In this document: piece by piece, positions 50,097-62,299 of the stretch
Layout: each line of letters starts with the position of its first letter
Numbering within the stretch: position 1 is the stretch's first letter
Source of the DNA: Hetaerina americana
Lineage: Eukaryota > Arthropoda > Insecta > Odonata > Calopterygidae
Direction: 5' to 3'
NCBI GenBank assembly: GCA_022747635.1
Contig: JAKTNV010000005.1
Location: 38,216,336-38,280,335, forward strand
DNA: 64,000 nt
Translations under genes and position numbers: made by a program
The notes under the pieces: generated by a model
Told to the model about the DNA's origin: nothing
The model's database searches: none
What the model saw: only the letters and a program-made list of their open reading frames with translations

Positions 50097-53000
50097 ATGG
50101 CTGAGCAAGGGGTCGAAACTGAAACAAGTAAGGAATGTTCTACATTTCAATGACAAAGAGATCTTGGATTAAATACGGATGCATGAGAGAACCAGCAGGT
50201 TTCCCCATTTTGCTCAAAGTAGACGTCTTCAAATTACTGCGGAAGATGTACATTATTATAAAATATGGAGATGTATTTATCTAAGGCTCATTATGATTCT
50301 TTGGTTAGTACAATGAAACGAAACGTTTTTTAACTCACCATAGTTTAAGAATACTAAATTAAAATTAAAAGGCCGTTTTAGAAGAAATACATTAATATTG
50401 AAATTGGATAATTAACAACTGCAATCCAGCGATGTTATTTTGATTCGCCTTTCGCAATAGGTAATTCTGAATATCATGGGTGGTAGTGGTAGGGAAGCAA
50501 AACATCAGGAGATATATGATGGTTATTGCTTACTGAAATTTGTCGCTGAATTAGTTTTTTTAAGTATGTAAATATCTTTTCATTTTCTTGATACGATTTA
50601 TGTTCAATATATTTGTAGGAGTACCTCCCATAGTTGACATGCCACTATTTCATCAGAGCCAGAGGTTCAGTTGGGATTGTGGTATATCTTGTGTAATGAT
50701 GGTGTTACCCCCTCAAAAACGGGCACAGCTGTTGTCAAACTTCCACGATGTGTGTTCTGAAGAAGGATTTGGCAAGAGGTTTGTGCAACTTTTATTTTTT
50801 ATTTGAGTGTAGCGTTTGATGTCGCTTGTAAGATAACTTTGATTTTGTATTTCAGCACATGGACCATTGATTTGTGTTACTTGCTTAAACGTTATCAAAT
50901 GCAGCATGTGTATTGTACCATCACATTAGGAGTACACCCTGGATACCATGGTCAAGCCTTTTATGACAAAATACTTCACAAGGTGTGTATAAAATTTTTA
51001 TGATTTTTATTTATTTTATGAATAATGGCATCATAAATTGGTTGTAATTTTATTTCTATAGGATGAAGATAGAGTTAAAAGACGGTTTGCGGAGGCAGAT
51101 AAGTATGGCATCGTAGTACGCCAAGTAAAATTAACAACCGAGGATATGGTGAGACATTTAGCCAAATCTGGACCAATAATATTGCTCACCAATGCCAATT
51201 TACTTAACTGTGAAGTCTGTAAAGGTAACAGACTTGCTATGGAACTCAGAAATTGTTTTCCATGGTCCATCTCATACCATGGTAAGATTTTCCAACATAT
51301 AGGTTCATCTCTTGTTTTTTATATGATTGTTTATAAATATTTTTATATAATTGTTTAAAGGAGTTAGCACGGTATATAAGTATCATTATACATTATCTAA
51401 ATGTCAATTTAATTGCATGAAAATGGTGATTGCCATTAATTAGTATCTGTCAGGCTGCATTTGGGTTGGACATTCTGTGGTATATTTACCTTCAAACCAA
51501 TCTTCTCCCTTTTCTGTGAGCTATTGGTTGAGTAATAAGGCTCTGAGCTATTCGTTTAGCAATAACCGTCTAAGGTTTCCATGGAAATGTAGTTGAAGAT
51601 GCTAGTCTTCCAGGATGTATGTCCTATTGACTCATTCCTTTGACAACAATTTCTCAGGTGTTGTATTGTCATCATGTGTGACGTGTTCAGTGCAGATTTT
51701 TGACCTTCTTATATGTCTTCATATCACCCAGGTGCACACTAATGTTTTGATTTAAGAAAAATGCATTACCAGGCATTGGCCTCCCAGTCAGAAAGCCTCG
51801 CACAAGGAAGAGAGAAAAAGCATGATTTACCTCTAAAAAGAACCCAGTTTACCAAGAGAGATTAAAGTGAAAGAGGCTGTATTCACTATATCCTTTTGTT
51901 TATGGTATGGAAACAGCCCAAAAAATTGGAAAAATAACAAAGACTCTCACAAGATGCTACATTGTGACAAGATTCAAAGATATCACGAGCACAGCTGACC
52001 CCCTCTGCTTGGCCAAAGACTATCTGGTGGTAGAAAAATGGAGTGGGTCGATGAAGTGAAATTCAGTTAAGGAAAATTGCAGGCCATGTTTCATCATTGC
52101 AGGCCATTCTTGGTCAGATTCTTTGCACAACATTAACTTTGAAGATAAACTCATCATGAAGCAAAACCACTACATAATTTCCAAGTCTCATCCATAAGCC
52201 CATAAAATTACCAGGAAACCTAGATTCAACCAAGAATATCTGGATGTACCTTTTTCTTGAATCAACCAATCTGAGTGCACTTGGGTAATCTATAATAAGA
52301 TGAGCAATTCTGCATTGAGCACTTTATAAACAAAGACACTGAGCCCGATGCCAGTGAATCTGCTGTCACTAAAATAGACCATTGTGGAAGACTTATATTG
52401 GAGGGTAGTTTGAAAGGTTTGTGCAAAGCCAGAGAGATGACATCATTAGTGTGTTCTGAAGTTTTTCAGTTATCTGCATCTTTTGATGGAACGCGCAAAG
52501 TTTAAGCCAGATCAGTCTATTACTCTGTGCTAAGCATTCATTTGTTGCAAGTTGAATGATTTTGGGGAAATGGATGAAAAAATAATTGTGTGTCTTGATT
52601 AAACATTATTTCATGATAGGCTAATTACCTCAAGAGGCTAAAGAGAAAGTTGATAAACATGGTGAATCTGTACCTTTTATGAGAATGGTTTATAACTGGT
52701 TTCAAAATTTTACTTTCATACATGATATACTGAATGTTCTGAAAGTCCTCTTGAGATCACTGGTACAGAAATCATTGGTAGAAAATCCATGATATGGTTA
52801 TTGATGCTAGATAAGTGAAGATGTGAAAGGTTGTCAGTTCTGTGGACATCTCTTGTCAATACATATACTACTTTACATCAAATTTTGGGCATGGGAAAGT
52901 TATGTATAAGATGGCCAAGGCAATCGCTCTTAGTTAACCAAAAATGAAATAATGTGACATTTCCAAGGCTGGTTTGATGCTGTTTCAGTGAAATCGACTG

Positions 53001-56000
53001 ACTTTTAGGTGTCACTTCATCACCGCGAACAAAATATTGATACACCCCAACATGTTTTAAACCAAGGAGCAATCCAAGCAATGGATTGTCCGCAGGAAGT
53101 CTGGACTAAAGAAGACAATGTGCCTTCAGCTGGGAAGTTTATGGTGGCTTTATGGTGGCTCTATGGAAGTTTATGGCTTACCTTTCCATCATTACAATGC
53201 TCCAGCTCATTCCTTATTCTTCAGATTAGCCTCCATATGAATACTCCTTGTTCTTCTTTTTGAAATGAAGGAAGTACTGGCAGGAAGGAGACCTTATTTA
53301 AAAAAGGTGGCGATTGAGGAAACAAATGCCTATTTTGCAATTGCAGTATTGGAACAATCACATCATTTGGAGGGTATCAACTAACTAGAGCATAGATAGG
53401 CAAAATTCTACACTGAAAAATAGAAATGGTTTGTCATGAAAATTATTAGTTTTCATTTTTGCACAATCTTTTCAAACTACTCTCATGGTTTTGTCTGTCT
53501 ACTATTGGCTCAATCCTATGCCACAGAGATGAACCCCAGCCATGCATGCTTACTCATAAATGCTAATTTTCAGGTTAGAAATGGATGTGAGAAAGTGACA
53601 AGGGGTTGGAGTTTTTAGCCCTGGCCAAAAACTATTGTAATGAATGGAATGAAGTATCTACAGATCTTTAGTTTTGTTGGATTATATGAAAAATGGTGAC
53701 ACAGGGACTTGAAATGACACTCATCCATCATAAGGCATTGATTATTTGAATTGAGTAATCATTATAATTGGGAATGGGAATTGGAATTTCACTTTTTTAT
53801 CAATCCTAGATGGTCATGAAAAGCTGAAATAATAGTAGTATTCACTAACTTTATTGCCATCGATTGAAAAATAGGCATTAATGCTATGACAGTAGGAAGT
53901 GAATTTTCCCTTAAACTTCGTGATATCAATTCAAAGTAATCAACCTGAAGGTTTCTTTAATAGATTAGAACTTAATGTGTATTAAGCCCTATGGTTAGTG
54001 AAATTTTATTTAATTTATTGAACAGATTTGCACAAACATTTAAAATTCTTCAAAGTCCTGTCCCTGTGCCTCAACATATTTTTTCAAGCGATTCTGCCAT
54101 GACCGGTATGTACCGTGGAAGGTGGTTTCAGGGATCTTTAGCAAGGTCTTCGTCACGGCTGATTGGATTTCTTTAATGAATGAAAAATGGGTTCCTTTCA
54201 GGCCTTCCTTAATCTAAGGGAACAAAAAGAAGTCCGCTGGGGCAATGTCAGGACTATAGGGGGGGGATGGGGCAGCATTGGCGCCTGGTGTTTGCCCAGG
54301 AACTCACGGACTTGTTACGCATTGTGGCAAGGCACGTTTTTGTGATGGAATTTCTAGGTAGCAGAGATCTAGGTATCTTTTCTCGTCCTGATGACCCTTT
54401 TTCGTAGTCTTTCCAGCACATGCACGTAGTGGGTAACGTTAACTGTCTATTATTGAGGAACAAACTCCTTATGGAGTACTCCTTTACTGTCAAAAAAGAC
54501 AATGAGCAATGTTTTCACTTTTGATTATTTCATTGTTGCCTTTTTAGGCTTGGGGGACTGGTGGGTGTACCACTCAGAGCTTCGGCGTTTCGGTTCTAGG
54601 TCTTCAGGTTTCATCACCAGTGATGATGTTGTCCAAATAGCCAGGTTCATTTTTAATACATTGCAAAAGTTCACTTGAAATTTCCACTTGGTTGTCTTTC
54701 GGTTGTCTGACAACCTTGGGCACAAGCTTGACGCACACTTTCCTCATTGCTAAATCTTCAGTAACAATGTGAAACACAACAGTAGATGACAAGTTCAGTT
54801 CATTGGCAACCATCATGATACTCAATTGATGGACTGAGTCCAACTATTGTTGAACATGAGACACATTTGTTGTTGGTTTTGCTGGTTGATGGTCGTCCAG
54901 AGTGTTGTGGGTTGTGAACCTCTTCCCAGCCATCCTTAAAGGCCCTTAAACTCCTCGAAACTTGTGAGTAGGACAGAGCAGAGTCCTCGTAAGCCTCTTG
55001 AATCATTTTGTTTCTCTCCTCAAGAGATTTTTTTCAGTTTAGCACAAAACTTAATCGCTTAATGTTGCTTGATCGTCGATTCCATTTTTTTCGTGGCATG
55101 GTCAGCTCAGAGAAGTTTACCATAGCTGAAGTCCTGCCACTTTCACAGCTTGGAGAGTATGGAGACCGGTTTTGTGGCAAAGATTAGCGTCCCTCCCCCC
55201 CACCAATGGTTCCATCCCACTCTGAACAACAGGAGCGGCATGGGAAATTCAATTGCATTACTTTCGGAATGCACCCTGTATATATTGACACCAGCTCAGC
55301 AACATGTATAATAAAATGACTTAATTCTGTCAGAATGTCTATGGTATGGTCATAATGGATTATTCGCTCTTTTGTTGAAATCAAGTTAACTGAAGATATT
55401 ATTTGTGGAAAAATTTCTCTCAAAATCAGAAATTAAAAAAATTGATATGGGAATGAAAGAATGGATCATTTCTCAATGAATGTGGCAAATTTTTATCACC
55501 AACACTGGATGCTTCAATTTTTAACAGTCACCTTTCCATAGGGTAGTTATTAAGACAATGTCAGTGTGTGACACAGTAGACAGGATTTTCAAATTCAGCT
55601 GAATGGGGTACAATAAAAAACTTCTGACAATGGTGCACCGATTTTTGAGGTCAGAAATGGCATGAGAGGGTTTAATGCTCTTCTTGAATTCAGGAACTGG
55701 TATGTCTTATGCTGGAAATATTTGATATTATGTGGTTTATGGATCAGGCATGGCTGAATTTACTCTAGTACTTCGGGCTACCAAAATTACAGAATTTGGG
55801 CTAGTGTCCTAGTTAATTTAACTCATTTTGCCTGCATCTGATAAAAATAGTAGCTCAGTTAGCTCTGTCTGGTCAGAGGATCTTCTGTGTGCTTTAGAGT
55901 GGTGTTTGCCGACCATAACCAGAAGCCCTCTATTCTGCTCAAATGTCCTGTGGAGTGTTACTTTTTCCCCTTGTCCCCTCTTATTCCATTATTTCATGTG

Positions 56001-56800
56001 GGCGTTAGTTATGGGCTAAATATCAGACACAATCATCCACCCTTATATTTCTCCTTGGGGTTGTGGTGAACATTATTTCTTCACGTGTTAGGTAATGCAA
56101 CTAGTACTTCTAATAAATTTACCATTTTAACCTTATTACTGATAATTAACTATGAATCCCAAGGGTACACCAAGAGAAATTGTGGAAATGATGTTGTTCT
56201 CAGTCTGTTGATTGCACAGCCAATTCCTACATCTGATAAAACAATTCAAGAAAATATGGTAGCAGTATTCATCAGAGTTATTTTTTACTATTCAAGTTCA
56301 TTTTTCAACCATTGCCCAATTATATTTAAATTAAAAAGACAATCTTTACCATGTCTTTTAGCTAAGTTGTGTCATGTTACATTCAAGTATTGAGTTGATT
56401 AAATTGACTATAACAGTTATGACTGAGTCAAATGTTGATTTATTTGGTCCAATTAGTGATAGTTATTTTCATTCATGACATATTTGTGAATATTGCTTCA
56501 CGTATTGTTACAATGTTTATCTTGAAAATTGATTTTTAATTTTCAGGTCACTACATAGTTATCTGTGGGTATGATTACTCTAGACAAAAATTTTCGTACA
56601 GAAATCCTGCCTTTAGAAATAGTAAGTGAATATGTCAGTTGATTTCATTTCTCACTTCATGCTTTCATTTTTTTGGAGTCTAATCCAAGTGCTGCTATAT
56701 TTCAGGAATATGTGTGATGTCTTTTGAAATGATGGACGAGGCAAGAAAAAGTTATGGAACAGATGAAGATGCTATATTAATTCATTATAGCTGGTCATGA
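50097..56800 (+). CDS. GUCD1: GUCD1-like protein (guanylyl cyclase domain-containing 1 family)
   Basis: Exons: 50097-50127, 50619-50778, 50856-50982, 51062-51281, 56547-56621, 56706-56800. The phases agree and give 235 residues; human GUCD1 has about 240. The family role is poorly defined despite its name. Landmarks are FSWDCGISCVMMVL (Cys31), STWTIDLCYLLKRY, LGVHPGYHGQAFYDKI, ADKYGIVVRQ, SGPIILLTNANLLNC, GHYIVICGYD (His181), YRNPA (Asn199) and EARKSYGTDEDAILIHYS. The order Gln-WDCG...GHY(V/I)V...N/D-P resembles C39-type papain-like peptidases. The short first exon (MAEQGVETET) is assigned from the nearest in-phase ATG with a donor. It is the least certain part. Intron 4 (51282-56546) holds two dead mariners. 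Confidence 0.93.
52401..53485 (+). mobile_element. mariner element, degenerate, same subfamily as 7460-8564
   Basis: Inverted ends are GAGGGTAGTTTGAAAGGTTT at 52401 and GAGAGTAGTTTGAAAAGATT as the complement of 53466-53485. The sequence inside follows the mariner order in broken plus-strand frames (FMRMVYNWFQNF near 52675, VSLHHREQNIDTPQHVLNQG near 53010, then IPSAGK-like PSAGKFMV). Catalytic residues are mostly lost. Confidence 0.85.
53922..55280 (-). mobile_element. mariner-like element, degenerate, second subfamily
   Basis: The right end (minus strand: GGGTGCATTCCGAAAGTAATGC) and left end (ATTCAAAGTAATCAACCTGAA near 53928) are related. Minus-strand frames contain IQEAYEDSALSYSQVSR with the HTH region and HNPQHSGRPST. 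Further along come VVFHIVTEDLAMRKVCVKLVP, IITGDET (first catalytic Asp), VFFDSKGVLHKEFVP and WKFHHKNVPCHNA (second Asp site changed to Lys). They end in SVQ before the terminus. Many frameshifts make it inactive. Confidence 0.85.
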
Positions 56801-57318
56801 CCAAAACACTTGAAGCGATATTCTGAACACACATTTGTTATGAATTTTATGTTGACTATGAAGTGAAATCTCTAAAAGAAAAACTTTATTTACGTTGAAA
56901 TTTATTTTACAATATATATTTACAGTTGTTTTTACAACTTAATAGAATTGTTCATTTACCTTTATAGTTACATATGTATTTATTACGAAGAAATGAAATT
57001 TCAATTTTTGGTATGACTCTATTCTTTCACAATTTGGAGTACTGGACTGTATTTGATTCGAAACAAGCCTTTGGAATTTTCTCAGCAGTTACAGATGTTG
57101 ATTTATATCCAGGCTCTTAACTCATTCAGTATGTTCCACCATGGTTTATGCAAGTTGAGCACACTTGACACCATAACTTGGTGTGATTTCTTAATTGTGG
57201 CAGTGAATACAAATCCATTGTCTTTGGAAGGATAACAATACGTAGCTAATGAGTCTAAGAAGAAAATTATTTGCTTGACACATTCTTTGATATAAAAATG
57301 AAAAATCGTTCTTATATA
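56801..57318. other. GUCD1 3' UTR and spacer
   Basis: This AT-rich sequence lies between the GUCD1 stop and the left end of the mariner. I see no gene. The 60-codon frame at 57053 has no support. Confidence 0.4.
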
Positions 57319-58225
57319 CAGGGTTCGTCCGGAAAATAAGTGTACTGAGCTCAGGAAAAGAAATTTATTACACTTTTACATATCTTAAGCTAATATTCCT
57401 CAAAATAGGACCCTTGTGAGTCGATACACTTGTTCCAGCGGCGTTCCCATTCCTGAAACGCTCCCGCGAAGGCATCATCGGGAACCTCTCGAAGACACGT
57501 CGTCACGGCCTCTTTGACGGCGTCCAAAGTCCCGTATCGCTAAAAAATTTCGCTTTATTATCGCTAAAACGTTCTCTAAAAAATGTGGATCATTTTTGCA
57601 GTGATCCGCAAGTTGTGTCGCGATTTCCAAGCGATTGAGTCTTTGATCATCACTGAGCACTTTCGGCACCAACTTTGCACAAATTTTTCGCATCTGTAAT
57701 TGCTCCCTAATAATCTCGTGCACTATTGTTTTTGGCACATTACACTGCTCTGCTATCATCCGAACACTAAGACGACGATCAGAGTTCAGTACATCGCGAA
57801 CTTTTCGCACATTTTCGTCGGTGAGTGTCGTTGATGGGCGTCCAGGCCGTGGTTCGTCGTCGACCTCTTCTCTGCCCTCCACGAACATCTTGTGCCACCG
57901 AAAGATCATGTTTCTGGACATGACTGACTCCCCGTAAGCCTGGTTAATCATACCGACAGTTTCGGTAGACGATTTCCCAAGCTTTACCGCAAATTTGATG
58001 GAATAACGCTGCTCCAAAAACTTCAGCATCGCGTTCCGTGACGTGGGTCGAGCGTGGAGGTTCGCGTTAACAGAGCTCCTCACTACACCACAGCTCAGAG
58101 CCGACTGCCTTTTTCAGCGTCGATTGCCAACATACCCCCCTTCAATCGCAGCCCGTCAGAGCGGTGCTGGGCGCACTTGGAGCGGCGGGAAAAAATCAGT
58201 ACACTTATTTTCCGGACGAACCCTG
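57319..58225 (-). mobile_element. Internally deleted mariner with intact DNA-binding frame and perfect ends
   Basis: The 907-bp element has identical 30-bp terminal inverted repeats beginning CAGGGTTCGTCCGG and is flanked by TA on both sides (57317-57318, 58226-58227). The minus-strand frame from 58083 is open for 202 codons. It has an N-terminal HTH (MLKFLEQRYSIKFAVKLG, SVMSRNMIFRWHKMF), GRPSTTLTDENV, a second HTH (RLSVRMIAEQCNVPKTIVHE) and LQMRKICAKLVPKVL up to HFLENV. There the sequence jumps to the far C-terminal region in another frame. The original C-terminus (WERRWNKCIDSQGSYFEEY) is still readable in a different frame. All catalytic aspartates are missing, so it is non-autonomous. Confidence 0.95.
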
Positions 58226-58375
58226 TATGTATTAAATAAGGCGAAGTTAACATTTACTGAACCTATCAAGGATTGTAAAGATTAAGTTACCTTAAACATG
58301 ATATGCTAATAATTTCATACTTCTGATTATTCTTCATTATTATTAAATAAGAAGTGAATTCCAGCATGATTTTTA

Positions 58376-58642
58376 TTGTGGTGGAAATTACACTTGCTTT
58401 GTGGGACAGTGTCTGGCCCACTGAGGATTGATTTCAGGAAAGAATTTCTTGAAACTCAATGCTGGAATTTCTTGAAGTTGCCTCAAAGAATAGTCTATGA
58501 AGTGGTTACAGATGCCCACTTCAAAGAGGCTGGTAGAGATTTTTTTGTGAGACTAGAGACTATATTTTCTTCATTGGATTTCTTCAACACTGCCATATCA
58601 GTCTTGTATAAATGTCACCAAGGTCATTTCCAAATTGAATGA
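58376..58642 (+). other. Unrecognised 88-codon open frame
   Basis: The frame has a protein-like composition (FRKEFLETQCWNFLKLPQ, VVTDAHFKEAGRDFFVRLET) and is preceded at about 58436 by a possible acceptor (TTGATTTCAG). I know no family for it. It could be a terminal exon, a transposon relic or chance. It has no confirmed partner exons. Confidence 0.25.
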
Positions 58643-58999
58643 ACTCAGCCATACTGATCAATCACATTTGTATGACAACTGGGACTGGAAAACCTATGGA
58701 CTATAATACATTTCTGCAGCCAGTAGTTCAAATGATGCACAATGTACCTGTAATCCCTTCATTTTTATAAGTGTGTATTTTACCATGGTTGTGGATGGAT
58801 TTCTTCCAGTAAAAGTACCGACTTGATTTGATTAAATATTTATCCACTTGTTCCTCCAAAAATGTCTCCACACTAAAGATCATCCTGGATTTACTGGTGA
58901 AATTAGATATCTGGTAAACATTTTAATCTAGTAACCAATGAATAATACCATATTCGACTACTTTGGGAAATGGTAAAATATGATGTAAGAATAATAATA

Positions 59000-60130
59000 C
59001 TATACCCATGGAATTTATGAAGAATTGGTACATTAGCATTGAAAGGATAGAGAGTAATGCAAATGAATTCTTAAGGCTTCATCAGTTTTGGTTAAGGAAG
59101 GGAATAGGTATTCCTGATGCCCTAGCAGTAATAAGGTCACTAATAGGGAGGAACAGAATACAGTCGGGATGTATTTGTTTGTTTCATTGATTTTGAGAAG
59201 TCGTTTCATAGAGAAATGGTGGTATAATTTATGATTGAGTAGAAAGGAGGGCTAGGTGACTTATCTTAAACCTGTACATACCTCAAATGCAAGTGATGGA
59301 TGGACAGTGTTAGGAAGAGGAGTAAGGTGTCCATTAACATCCATGCTTTTTAATGTATATGTAGAAATGGTGAAAGAGGCCTGTGAAGAACTAGATATTA
59401 GAATAAATGTTAGCTGAAAATTCATCAAATCATGTTTGTGGTGGATCAGGTTTTTCTTAGCTGCCTGTAATTACCAAAGGGGTTACAGTCATTGCTGATT
59501 GCCTTAGAAAATCAGTCTAAGGTGTGAGGGTAAATAGGTATGAGATGAGAATTGATGTAAACAATAAATGTTATAAGGTTTTTGAGAAAGAGAAAATCTA
59601 AGCTTTAAAGTAATAGGGTGAAAACTAGATCAGGTAGAACAATTTACCTTTCTTGGAAGCATATTAGACCAAGATGGTCGAAGTAGTATGGACATCAGAA
59701 GAAAAATTACATTAGGCATAAAAGCTTTCACGAGAAGGAGGGAGTTGATGAGAGGGACATTGAGTCAGGATTTCAAGAAAATATTAGTGAAAACTTTGAA
59801 ATGGAACCTGTTTTTGTATGGTGCAAAAAAGTTGAAGCAAGCGATGCTCCAATTTAAGGCTTTTGAAAATTGGGTATGAGGATGGGAATATTGAAGTTGA
59901 TGGAAAGTTAAAAAAAATTCAAGGCTTGATGGAAAAGAGAGAGGATTGGTTAATATTCATAGGAGACAAGAAAAATGAATGTAAATATTGATTGGCGATG
60001 GGATGTGGAGGACTGAAAGAGGAGAGAATGTTAAGCAAGCAAGGAAGGGGGAGGAAAAGGATGGGCATGTTGTATGAAATGAAGGGAGATAGAATGCATG
60101 TGGAATGAATATTTATTTTAAAGTGGGAGG
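59000..60130 (+). mobile_element. LINE remnant, RT and 3' tail (family A)
   Basis: In shifting plus-strand frames: FWLRKGIGIPDALAVIRSLI, a degraded VSLILRSRF for FVDFEKAFDR, RGVRCPL and MLFNVYVEMVKEA. Later come LDQVEQFTFLGSILDQDGRS, MDIRRKITLGIKAFTRRREL, LVKTLKWNLFLYGAKKLKQ, FKAFENWV and GRGRKRMGML. This is the normal order of a non-LTR reverse transcriptase and its tail, 5'-truncated and with many stops. The intact 63-codon piece at 59688-59879 is part of it. Confidence 0.85.
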
Positions 60131-61337
60131 TGTCAGGTTGTCTTGTTAGTTGAGGTTGAGACTAAATAATAGTATTATTGGTTACTTGAGTATTGTTATG
60201 ATTATGGTTAATTTGATTAAAAAATTCAATTTTACATGATATAATGGGAAAGATGCATTCAAGGAAAATGACTTATCTCTTTTGAGCAATTTACTTTCGG
60301 ACCAGTCCTTCTCTGAAAAAAAAAACAATCATAGAATTAACAATGCCATCATACACATTATTGTAACTTGTAGCTATGAAGTGTGGCCAATGATAGAAAA
60401 TCCAAAAGACAATCGTTGAAAAAGGAAATTAACTTTAGGGAAAGGTCACCTTAAAAATCAAAGAGAGGAAGGATGAGAACAAAATAATTAGAGAAATTAT
60501 GCAGTTGAATAACACCCAAGTACCGGACATAAAAACACGGCAATCAAGACTGTGGATAAATGCAAGGAAAATGAGAGCATCTCTATGCAAATTTTGGAGT
60601 GATATCCTTATGGAAGACCTAGGAAGACTTTTATAGATGGATTGAGGAAGGATGTGTGAGAGAGAATTAGAAGATGGTCTTTGGAATGACCAGGAGCAGA
60701 AGGCATCACAGAATATTGTAAAGTCGTTAATGATTGTTACTTAAAAGTCTTCATTTAGCAACTAATTATATTCCTACCAGTAAACAGTAATTGGTGGAGT
60801 GGGAGGGTTATATACCATTAATTAAGGCATTGTTTTGTTTACCACTGAAGAAGAACCAATGGGTATAGTTTATCATATATAAATCATTAATTTTATCATT
60901 TGTTGTCTCTCCTCTGAATATATATGTCAGTATATCATGTAGAAACATGCATGCCAATCTCAAACATATCAAAGGGGCTGCCATCAAGCCTCATGCTATA
61001 AACCAAACATTCCCCTGGCTTTGATACTTTGATCCCAGCTGCTAACAGAAAGTAGGTGTTTATAGATGTTGCTTTAACTCACAGAATAAATGAAAATCAT
61101 AGAACGCATTAATTTTTTTTACTCAATGTATTTCTTAAGATTTTACATCATATTTTTAGTAAATATTCCTTATGATTTATTTTTAAAAAATATATTGTTT
61201 ACTACAAACTTCCATTCATCTTTTATATCCTTGCTTTGTCATTACAAATTTGAAATAAAAATCAGGATAATATGCAAAGCAAGACATTTACAATATTCTC
61301 TTGTACCTACAAGGTAAGCAACATAATGGGTTACATA
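60131..61337. other. Intergenic, nothing recognised
   Basis: No exon, RNA or repeat that I can name lies here. The part next to 61338 should be the 3' UTR of the minus-strand SDR gene. An open frame at 61090-61317 is AT-rich and looks random. Confidence 0.4.
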
Positions 61338-62299
<962 letters not shown>

